DNA from: Elephas maximus indicus
Lineage: Eukaryota > Chordata > Mammalia > Proboscidea > Elephantidae
Direction of reading: 5' to 3'
Assembly: GCF_024166365.1 (NCBI RefSeq)
Contig: NC_064819.1
Location: 111,520,293 to 111,584,292, forward strand
DNA: 64,000 nt
In this document: piece by piece, positions 33,791-45,900 of the stretch
Layout of the letters: each line of letters begins with the position of its first letter
How positions within the stretch are numbered: position 1 is the stretch's first letter
The notes under the pieces: generated by a model
What the model saw: the letters and a program-made list of their open reading frames with translations, nothing else
Databases searched by the model: none
Told to the model about the DNA's origin: nothing
Made by a program: the position numbers and the translations under genes

Positions 33791-33924
33791 TTATTTCTCT
33801 ATTCTTGCAGAGTTCTGCATAGTGTTGATGTGTTGGCAGGTTATGTTAATGTTGGTCCCTGGAATAAGATTTTCATCTTCTCCCTCAATCAAAGAGTCCC
33901 ACTGATCAAAATCTTTCTGAAGTC
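33791..33924 (-). CDS. PLA2G7: PLA2G7 terminal coding exon
   Basis: 134 nt, residues 397-440 and TAA (33793-33791). It carries the conserved 'KDFDQWD' and 'IPGTNINIT' region. N423 stays in an N-x-T sequon; the human N433 sequon appears lost (N434-S-A). The last two residues of the human protein are absent. Confidence 0.95.
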
Positions 33925-36900
33925 CTATAAAATGTAAATATGAATAAGCAGGTCAAAGTTTTGAAAGCATTAAACAGCTGGGTACCTCTAGGTGGCACTA
34001 TAGAATCACAAATTACACTAATGCACAGTCATTGCACAGCCAAGGTATGCCCTGTGTCAGCTGTCAAGTGATCGGCTGCATCTAAGTTAGAGATGGGATT
34101 GAGGCCCACTGCTATCAGTATCTCCAGCACAGAAGTTTAGCCCAGTCTTCACAGAAAGACTATGAGTATAAACAGGTAGGCTTGCTTTGAATTTGCCCTT
34201 GGGTTGATTTTTGATTCATAACAACCCCATTTACAGAGTAGAACTACCCCATAAAAAAAAAAAAAAAAAAACCCATAGGGTTTTCTAAACTATAATCTTT
34301 GTGGAAGCAGATCACCAGGTCCTTCTTCCTCAGAGCCACTGGGTGGGTTTGAACCTTCGACCCTTTGGTTTGCAGCCAAGTACGTAGCTGTTGCGCCACC
34401 TGGACTCCTTATAAAGCAGCAAAAATTAATTTCTCAAATTTTTGTTTTTAAACTGATTTACTGTGATGTTAAATTATAAACACTTGAAAATAGGATGAAT
34501 GCTGTGTTAAGATAGGCAGTTTTTTCCTGAACATCATCTGGTTTATGTCATAAAAGAATATTAATTTCTTACCTAAATGCTTTTGTAAGAATGCTAATGA
34601 GGCTTTGTTGCTAAGATCAATAGCTACATTTGAATCTATATGTCCTTTTAATCTGAATATGTATCCAACTATTTTGCCAGTTGCAAAAGTGAAGTCATCA
34701 AAATTCTGATGGACTGAATCCCTAAAAGAGAAATGAGACATTAAAAATCACATTTTTTCATAAAATTATTTTTGTAGTTAGGGTGCAGGAAAGATACTGG
34801 CCTGAATGGCCTATTCACTGAAGACTAAAAAATATCAACGAGTCAAAAATTATAGATTGGATCAAATTAGATGTATTTCAGGGTCACGGGCTATTCATTT
34901 AGAGGCTCTGAAGTATATTCATCTTCCCCTCTAGAAAACAATTCTAGATTAAATGATTCCAGTTTTTAGGGAACTGGAATACTTTCAATTTGAATAGATG
35001 GAATGTGTTGAAGGGGCCCTGAACTCAGAGCCAATGCCTGCCTCCTCCAACCATATATAGCTTATTGATATTTGCTACTAGGCAAATCACTTTGGACTGA
35101 AGCCTTGGATTCAACATAGTTTAAAAACAAACAAACCAACAAATTTTTTTTCCTTGTATTATTTAAACTGTAAAAAACTGTAAGCACCTTATAAATGTCA
35201 CTCACATGGCTCTCTAAAGTCATCAACAACCTAACATTAAATATAATGGCATTTTTTAGTGCCATTTTCTACTCCCTCTCAGACAGTTGACATTTGATGG
35301 CTTTCTTGGTTTGTCTGTTTTCTCTTCCTTTCTTTGACATTGCATCCTCCTTTCTGACTCCAACTACCCCATGCTCTTCTCTGGCTCTTCGTACACTTCC
35401 TCCCTGCTGCCCCTTTTTCCTCTTCTGAATAAACTAGGTTTTAGACAGAGAAGGAATGAACTCTATCTTTGCTTTTATATATTTCACTGTGAGTTTGAAA
35501 TCCTACTGAAGAGTTCTTTTTCACGTCCAGGATATGTGCATATTGCCAACACTCAATGGACCCCAATTTAACTTTTGGGAATTTATAAATTCATATTTTT
35601 TCTCAACAAGTAGGCATATGTCACGTCTCAACACTTGATCTGACTTTTCCTCTAAAGAAGTCCTAACCTAGCCTAATGATGGAATCGTCAGCACCCACCC
35701 CTGCCCCCCCAAAAAAAACAGTGTAGACGTGTTCTTATATTTAGATCATAGTAGCAGGTATCCTAAGGCAAATTTTAGTTAACAGTATATGCTGTATGTA
35801 CGTAAACACTAGTTGAAACTTTAATGTATCTAAAAACACTTAGAAACTGAGATTATCTAATATTCTCCCTTATCGAAAGCCTAAACCATTAATTTAACAC
35901 TTCTACAATGCCTATCAAATGAGATCTGTTGATGTTTATCCAAGTTTGAAGTTTCTGTTCTAGGTGATGAAATAAGGCACTTATGAACACTTACCTGATT
36001 GTAATCATTTTTCTCTCTCTATCAGGTGAGTATAATTTTTTCATTTTTATGATATTAGCAGGAAATTGGAATTGTTCAGAGTTGATAAAAAAGAGGGGCT
36101 GAGGAATTCTGGAATATACTTCATCACCCAGTGGCAACATCCATGCATCCAAGGCAATACCACATCTGTAGATATTTGTTAGCAATGATAAAAGAAGGCT
36201 GGTTAAACAGTGACTGACATATAAGGTCTCCTAAAAATGCTAGGATTAACAGATATTGACTATACCAGTTTACTATGAGTTATCTCACTAGGTTTATGAG
36301 CTATTATACCTTAATGTGTAGAAAGAGAATGTGATTAGCTTCATAAGACAGCAGACCTGGAATTACATAATCATTTTTTTAGGAGGAATTTAAGAATTAA
36401 ACCTGTCGCTATTGAGTCAGTTCTGACTCATGGTGACCCCATGTTTTACAGAGTCGAAATGCTCCACAGGGTTTTCTTGGCTGTAATCTTTACAGAAGCA
36501 GACTGCCAGGGCTTTCTTCCACAGTGCCACTGGGTGGGTTTGAACACCAACCTTTAGGTTAGTAGTCGAGTGCAAACTGTTTGTGTAACCCAGGGATCTA
36601 TATTTAGGAATTACAACTTTTAAAAAGATATATCTTTATGAATTTTTATTATTCATTTTTTTACATTATTTTCAAAATAAAATTTAAAAACAAGTAATAA
36701 TTTCTTCAAAATTGTGGGGTATCTGAAAAAGTACAATAAATACACAATTTTCCCTACGGTTCCAGATATTCTGGACACTCACTAGTGTATTTATTGTACC
36801 TTTTGTATAGTGACAGTTGGGCACGTTGCTTTATATTTAGAGGTGCTCTACCTGAAAAAGTATCTGGAGATTGAAGAAAAACATGTTGAGCATAACATTT

Positions 36901-39900
36901 GAAAATGTAACTTTCTGTTTAAAAGAAAGTTTATCATAGGTTTCCTGATCTTTTGGACCCTCTGTGTTATATACACTAAAAGGATGAAAGAAAAAAGTTC
37001 CCTTCTATTAAATAGATTTTAAGAACTGTGAGAGGAAGTTTCACAAATGATCCTGCCTACTTCCTACATAGTTGGCTCTATGGGATCTCATCACTCTAGA
37101 ATGAAATGATTCCAGAAAAAAAAAACAAAAACAAAAAACATTTCTTCAAGTTGGGAGACTAGGGCTTGGTTCCAGCTCCTAGCCAAATAACGTGTAAATT
37201 TTAGACCCAGCTCCATTCAATCTTATTAGATTGAAAAAAAATCTAATAAGAAATGACCTGTCTACTGGGGAAGTCCTAGGCATACTCCCCAGACCCACCC
37301 AGTGCTGTCAAGTCGATTCTGACTTATAGCGACCCTATAGGACAGAGTAGAACTGCCCCATAGAGTTTCCAAGGAGCGCCTGGCGAATTTGAACTGCCAA
37401 CCTCTTGGTTAGCAGCCATAGCACTTAACCACTATGCCACAGACATACTATAAGATGGAAATATTATTATCATAATCATTATGTCACAGAAAAAAAATAT
37501 ACATAAAGATAAAATTCCAAATGAAAATGTTAAGACCTTGGAACAGATAAATAGGAATGATGAGGGGAATCAAGGTCGGGGGGAAGAGTTTTCAATAGGA
37601 GGAATAGACAGCTTCTGCTCAGGACAATCTGTACAGAGTACTTGTGGAGGCAAAGGAAGAGACCTGGAAAACCCAAAGGATCCGTTCCCCACTTAGAACA
37701 GGATTATATATGTGTAGCTATCTCACATGTGTAATGGCTCCCCCCTCCCCTACCCACCCAGCAGTTCACTGTTCTCTCACTTTATGATACATTGTTCTCT
37801 TACCTGAATCTCTGGTCTTCACTAAGAGCCTGTATAACTGTTGCTCCACCAAAAGAATGCCCAATCATTGCTACTTTGTTCCTATCGATAGAGTCCTATG
37901 TGAAAATGCATAATATAAATTCATAACTATCTCACAGGGTGCTAGAAAAATAGACTAAATGATTTTGGAATCATGCAGTTATTATTCATCTCATGCACAT
38001 GGTTAAGTACCTTGAATTTTTCTTAAATAAGAGAAGAAATACCTACATACGTATGTGCGTGCATATGTGTGTGTGGGTTGAAGATTTGTAAAAAAATGCC
38101 GAAGTGAATTTAATGGTTCCCTTAGTCACCCACACTTGAAACTTCAACGTTAATGACGACTTCTGCATCTCCTCCCACCCCATGTTTATTAGTACGTTCA
38201 TTCTCTGAGTATTTGTTGAGCCCCTGCTCTGTACCAGCCCACTGTCGTCTCATTTTCAATGAGCTCATCATCTATTAAGGAAGAAAGAGATACAAGCACA
38301 TGATGCAAATACAATACAATGGTGCCAAGGAACACATATGATGAATATCTAATCCAGTCCAGGGGTGAGCACTGGGGTCTGGGAAAGCTTCTTGACGGAT
38401 ATGATGCCTCACTTGAATCTTGAATGTTAAGCAGCAGTTAGTCAGGGGGAAGTGTGTATAGGGTACAAAGGCATGGAGACAGGAGAAAGTGATCGACTGA
38501 GGGACAACAAACTCTTCATTATGTGTCTGCAGAACAGACCATCTTTACACTCAAACTAAAGCACTTCTAGTTCCCTCTCCTCCCTGTACTCCACTCAACC
38601 CCCCTAAACGTTTCTGATTTTTTGCTAATTCAGTCTACTGTGCTTGATATTCTTCCACCCCCTCCCACATTCTGTCTAAACATTTTTACAAATTTTTCAA
38701 GATCAGGCTCAAAACATTCAGAAGGCTTCCAAAGAATTACAATTCAAGTATTGTATTCAGTTGAATTATTAATTAATATTATTATTGTATTAATCAACTT
38801 AATTGAGTATTAAGTTGAATCATATGAAAGTACCATTTTTTAGGTCAAAACTGATGAACTACGGTCAATTTCACACATAGTTCAAACTAATGAGTTCCCC
38901 ATTATTGTAATACTTGACTTGTACCTTCTTTTGTATGTGTGGTCCTTTATCATGCTATACCTTGTATTATAACAGAAAAACAGACACTAAAGAACTATAG
39001 GACAAGGGGAAAATGGCTTTTTTAAGCTCACCTTCAGTTGTTTCACATCAAACTCTAACTCTAATGCATTCTGCACTGGCCTTCCATGATCAATGTCAAG
39101 AATCAAATCAAGAGCCTGGGAACACTCTTTGGCTCTTTGCCGTACCTAAGAAGAAAATAACAAAGTAAAATGTTGTAACTCTTACTTTAAAGTTTGTATA
39201 GAGATTGCATGTGGGGAAAGCAAGTGATTGAGTATAAACTGGAAATGGCTAAAGGAAAGTGAATAGAACACCACCTAGCATGACTCAGGCGTTAGCTTTG
39301 GAGCTGGGTATACCTTAGTCCAAATCCTGGCTCTGTTGCTTACCTACTGTTTGACCTCAGATAATTTACTTAACCTCTCTGAGCTTCCATTTATTGCAAT
39401 AATAATGCCTACCTCAATGAATTGTGGGTAGGATTAAATGTGATAACATAGGTAAGGCAGCCACTAGAGAGCTTGGCACAAAGGTGGCAGCCAGTGTATT
39501 TTATTTCACTTCATCTTCCCAACAGTCCCTGAGACAGACACTGTTATATTTACTATTTTGTAGCAGATAAAACAGGTGAGCACAAAGAAACTTAACTTGT
39601 CCAAGAGGATCACCCCACTGCTAAGTAATGAAGCCAGGATTCAAACTTAGAAATTCAAATTCTAAGGTCTGTTCTCTTAATACTATTCTATGCACTCTCT
39701 CTGAAATAAAGTCTTTTTATATAGTTTTTGGCAGACAGTCCAAAAAAATATTTTTTCGTGCTTTTAAAATTCTAAAATTAAAAGTTCTAAAGCAAAAAAA
39801 AAAAAAAAAAAACTGAATATCCACTGTTATTTTCTGGGATTTTTGTGTTTGCCTTTGTCTTTACTATGAACCGGGTACTTCATTAAGGACGTTTTATGAC

Positions 39901-42900
39901 TCAGGAAATCTTCTGACAGATCTTCTGGGAATAGGAAGTGGGAGGTCTAGGATCATAGCTTGCTACCTGTAAAATGAAATGAGCAAATGGCATCATTCTG
40001 CACGTGCTCTTGGTCACCAAACTGCCTCTCTTCTCACTGAAATGTACCTGCTCATTTCGTAGAGGTGCTTCATCCTCATCTCGTTTTAGGGTTTTAAAAT
40101 ACAGCCAAGACTTGTTCCCTTTCATTGCAGCAGACTGGTCCTCGAAATAGTAAGTTGCAGATGCAGATCCATCTCTGTGATGCAAACAGAATTAATTGCT
40201 CTTTTTCTTCCTCATCTCACTTGTGTTTCTCATCTGCATCCTTGCCTCAACTTCCCACTGATCTTTCAGGCTTACCTTTCTTTTTCTACTCTTTTTTTTT
40301 TTTTAACCCAAAAGACTCCCAAAGGAGTTCGAGCAAAAGACCTGAATGTGGTGGGTAATCTGAACCCATTCTATATTCACAATGATTAAAGGTGCTACCA
40401 GCCATGACGGAAACTCAGCTCCAAATTTCAATGCTTTCACTTGCTAGCTGTGTAACCTTGGACCGATGACTTACCCCTGTTCAACTTCATTTTCCTCCTC
40501 TTTAAAACAGTGATAATAGTAGTTACCTGATATGGCTGTTATGAAGAAAAAGGCAATGGTGTATAAAGACACTCAGCACAGCACACGCCCACAATATGCA
40601 CTCTAGAAATACAGCTGTTTTTAAATTTTGGACAATCTAACAATTTCTTTTTTTTTTTTCCTCTTCATATAATCATAGTCAACAATTCTGTCAACATTCA
40701 CAATAAAGCTTTATGAAAGAAGTACGGTTATGGGCATTAACACTCCCTTTATTTAGTTTTTTTTTTTTTATTTTAGAGCTCAGCTACATACCAGGTGACA
40801 TACCTGTGTTCTACAGCAGCAACGATAAACCCATGAGATGCCAGGTCATTGCCAACAGCAGAATAAATTGTCCTTTAAAACAAAGAGAAGGAAGCGTTCA
40901 ACTACCGTTCACATTGTATGAAAAAGCATGACCACAAGGCTGGGTTCATAATAAAGCTAGGAACATGGAGATCATCACCCCCCTGTAGCAATGCCCTGGG
41001 GTAGAGCGGTTCTCAAAGGCTGGGGAGGGGGGAGTGGTATCCTGCCCTCCCCTCTCCCCCTCTCAGGAGATATTTGGCAATGTCTGGAGACATTTTCATT
41101 GTCCTGACTGAGGAGAGAGTGCTACTAGCATCTAATAAGCAGAAGGATTCTACTACACACCTACAATGAATAGGACAACTCCCCACAACAAAAAATTATT
41201 TGATCCAAAATGCCAATAGTACCACAGTTATTATACCTTTGACAGTTCTGGGTTTTATTCTTACCTCTGCCATTTACAGCTACATGGCTTTAGGTAATTC
41301 TGATCTTTACTGAATTTTGTCCTGCCTGAAAAACAGGGCTAATAAAGCCTTAGCTTTAGGGTAGTTGTAAGGTTTGATAATGTATATAAGAGGATTGTGC
41401 AGTGTGTTGATTAAGAGAATGGGACCTACAGTCTAACCACCTAGTTTGAATCCTGGACCCACCACTTACTAGCTGTGTACCTTGGGGTAGTCACTTATCT
41501 TTTCTACGCTTTGATTTCTTCACCTGTAAGAGTGATACTATAATAGAATAGTACCTCATGGGATTACCAAAGGATTAAGTGACTTAATACATCTTCAGTA
41601 CTTACAACTATGTCTGAAACAGGGTAAATACTTAAAACATGTTAGCTGTCATTTAAATGATTGGACAGGATACGATGGTTAAAGAATCATGTACTAAGCA
41701 ACTACATTTATGCCCTTTTTCATGTCTTCATTTTGCACAATCTTTTTCTCATATCACGCATTACATAGGAAATGTCCGCAGAGAACAAAAAGAAGGTAGA
41801 TAGAAGCTATGTATTCTACTGCTAAAGACACAGGACATTTTCAGGGAGGGGAAATGGTCTAGAATAGGAATTAGCATTTTTTTTTTCTGTAAAGGGCCAC
41901 AATGTAAATATTTTTGCACTATGGGCCATCCTATCTTTGTTATAACTATTCCACTCCGCTGTTGCAATATAAAATCATCCATAGATGATGCGAAAAATGA
42001 GTAGGTGTTGCTGTGTTCCAATAAAACTTAATTTACAGAAACAGGAAGCAGCCTGGATTGGCCCTAGGGCTGTAATTTGATAATCACTGGTCTAGTATAA
42101 ATCAAATAACTAGCTAGGCCATAATTAAAGGGCCGAATATAATTCCTTATTGCAGGTGATAGCTTCTTCCCAGTTAAAAAACACCATTTGTTTTCTGAAA
42201 GTCTTATGATCCTCTGAGGTGGAATACAGGGAGGCAGTTGAAAAGATGGTAGGAGAAATTGTGGTGGCCGTGAAAATGTACCTCTCAGACAACCTGCTGC
42301 AGAGAGCATAGTTGACTTAAGACCCCGCCCAGCTCCAGCTCCTTTAGATCCACCACCACGTTCAAGCCCAAGCTAAGCTTCCTTTGGGCTGCCTCCAACC
42401 AGTGACTGAGCATAGTGTGGGTGCTAACATAGGCCCATTTCTGTGAGATGCGGGACTCATTGGATGAGTAGCTTTGTCTCAAACGGCTCCCTCTACTGGC
42501 CTGGCCCAAACTTTCACAGAACTGGTGCTGCACTCTGAGACGCTTATTATCTAATCTATCATGGTCTGAAGGCTCTCCCCATCTTTTTTTTGTTCCCTTC
42601 CCTCTTTCCTTCACAGGCATTTCCCTCAATAAATACCTTTCAGAGTTAATCCAATCTTAGTGTCTGCTACTCGGAAGACCTGAACTAGCAGAAAGAATAA
42701 TTTTTAAAGTGCATAATATAGGACAGCAACCAAAATTGCAAAAGTCTCTCTCCTCTGTTATGAGGCTAATTGTCATGAGCAGGAGGGAGAGAATGAACCA
42801 TATTGTACCCTGACTGGGCAGAGTTAGGACTGATCAGTAGATGACAGCCAACTCTTGGGGAATCCCAACCCCTCTAGGACACTCCAAAACCTGCTATTCA

Positions 42901-45900
42901 TTTTTTTTTGGGGGGGGGGAATGTATTCAGTCATTGATATCTAGAGGCTAAAATTGTTTAGCCTTTCAAACATTACCTGAATGCTCCAAGACCATGAGAA
43001 AAAACAATTAGTGGGTATTTTTCACCAGTCCTCAGAGGTGAATTCCACTTTGCTGGAGTTGTCATTGAGCCTAAACAACATGGGAGATTATAGTTAGTGT
43101 TTCTTCTGTCTTGCCAGTTATTTCAAAGTCTATCTCTTTAGCATAAAATCCCTGCCCATGGACCAAGTGGGATTCATACCAGGTATGCAAGAATGGTTCA
43201 ACATTAGAAAATCAATCAGTGTAATCCACCACATATATAAAACAAAAGAATCAAATGATCATCTCAGTAGATGTAGAAAAGGGCTTTGATAAAGTCCAAC
43301 ACCCATTCCTGATAAAAATTCTCAATAAAATAGAAGAGAAATTCCTCAACATAATATAGGGCATCTATTAGGTATACAAACCCAACAGCCAACATCATTC
43401 TTAATGGAGAGAGACTGAAAGCAATCCCCCTGATAATGGGAATAAGACAAGGATGCCCTTTATCACCACTCCTATTTAACACTGTCCTGGAAGTCCTAGC
43501 TAAAGAAATAATTGGAAAGGAAGAAGTAAAACTATCCTTAATTGCAAATGATATAATCCTATACATAAAGAACCCCAAAGATTCTGCAAGAAAACTACTG
43601 GAACTAGTAGATTCATCAGAGTAGCAGGATGCAAGATCAAAATACAAAAATCAGCTGGATTCCTATACACCAACAAAAAGATCTTCAAAAAGGAAATCAT
43701 GAAAACCAGACCTTTTATAATAGTCCCTAAAAAGATAAAATACTTACGAATAAATCTAACCAGGGATGTAAAAGACCTATACAAAGAAAACTACAAAACA
43801 CTACTGCAAGAAACCAAAAGAGACCTACATAATTGGAAAAGCATACCATGTTCATGAATAGACTTAACATGGTGAAAATGTCAATCTTCCCAAAACGATC
43901 TACAAATATAAAGCAATCCTGATCCAAATACCAACAGTATTCATTAACAAGATGGAAAAACTAATCATTAACTTTTATATGGAAAGGAAAGAGGCCCCCG
44001 ATACGTAGGCATTATTAAAGAAAAAGAACAAAGTAGGAAGCCTCACACTACCTGATCTCAGAACCTACTGTACAGCCATGGTAGTCAAAACAGCCTGGTA
44101 CTGGTACAATGACAGATACAAAGACCAATGGAACAGAATTGAGAACGCAGATGTAAATCCATCCACCTATGGTCAGCTGATCTTCAACAAAGGCCCAAAG
44201 TCCATCAAATGGGGAAAAGACAGTCTCTTTAACAAATAGTGCTGGAAAAACTGGATGTCCATCTGTGAAAAAAATGAACTACTAGAAAAAGACAGAAAAT
44301 AACAAATATTGAGAGGTTGCAGGAAACTTGGAATTTTTATGTGCTGCTGGTGGTAATGTAAAATGGTATAGCCACTATGGAAACGATATGGTGTGTCCTT
44401 ACAAAGCCAGAAATAGAAATACCATATGATCTGGCAACCCCACTCTTAGGAATATATCCTAGAGAAATAAGATCCGTCACACAAATTGACATATGCATAC
44501 CCATGTTCATTGCAGCATTATTCACAACAGCAAAAAGATAGAAACAGCCTACGTGCCCAACAACAGATGAACGAATACACAAATTATGGTACATATACAC
44601 AATGGAATACTATGCAAAGATAAAGAGCAATAATGAATCTTGGAAACATTTCACAACATGGGTGTATCTGGAGGGCATTATGCTGAATGAAATAAGTCAA
44701 CCACAAAAGGACAAATATTGTATAAGACCACTATTATAAAAACCCAAGAAAAGGTTTATACACAGAAAAAAAAAATCTTTGATGGTTACGAGGGAGGGGA
44801 CTGGAAATCACTAACTAGATAGTAGGCAAGTTAACTTTGGTGAAGGGAAAGAAACACACTACAGGGGAAGGTAGCACAACTTGAACAAGACAAAGTCATA
44901 GAAGCTTTCTAGACACATCCAAACACCTTGAGGGACCAAGTTACTAGGGCTGAGCAGTGGGGACCATGGTCTCTGGGGGACATCTAGGTCAAATGGCATA
45001 ACATAGTTCATAAAGAAAATGTTCTACATTCTGCTTTGGTGAGTAGTGTCTGGGGTTTTAAAAGCTTGACAGTGGCCATCTAAGATAAATCTATCAGTCC
45101 CATTACATCCGGAGCAAAGGAGAAAGCAGAAAACCAAAGACAGATACTAGTCCAAAGGACTATGGGACCACATGAACCACAGTCTTCATCAGCCTGATCC
45201 TGGCTACCACCACCAACTGCTCTGACAGGGATCACAATAGAGGGTCCCAGACAGAGCAGGAGAAAAATACATAACAAAATTCAAATTCACAGAAAAAGGC
45301 CAGGCTTACTGTTCTGCCAGAGACTAGAGGAATCCCTGAGATCATAGTCCCCAGACACCCTGCTAACTCTGAATTGAAGCCACTCCCAAAATATACCTTT
45401 CAGCCAAAGATTAGATAGGCTCTGGTAACATAGTGGTTAAGCACTTGCCTGCTAACCAAAAAAGGTCGGCAGTTTGAATCCACCAGCCACTCCCTGGCAG
45501 CCCCTATGGGGCAGTTCTACTCTGTCTTATAGAGTTGCTATCAGTGGGAATCAACTCAAAGGCAATGTTTTTCTGCTTCTTTTTTTTTTTAAATAAAAGA
45601 AATAATAACACACATGAGGAAAGTGCTTCTTAGTTCAACCATGTATACAATATCCAATGGGCAACACCTACTGTCTTAGGTATGTAGTGCTGCTATAACA
45701 GAAATACCACAAGTGGATGGCTTTAACAAAAAGAAATTTATTCTCTCACAGTCTAGGAGGCTAGAAGTCCAAATTCAGAACACCAGCTCCAGGGGAAGGC
45801 TTTCTCTCTCTATCGGCTCTGGGGTAAGTTCCTTGTCATCAATCTTCCCCTGGTCTAGGAGATTCTCAGAGCAGGGACCCCAGGTCCAAAGGATGTGCTC

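Noticed and set aside
42285-42629. 114-aa - strand open frame between PLA2G7 exons
   Set aside because: No family signature, no splice or promoter context, and it overlaps an LTR-like block.
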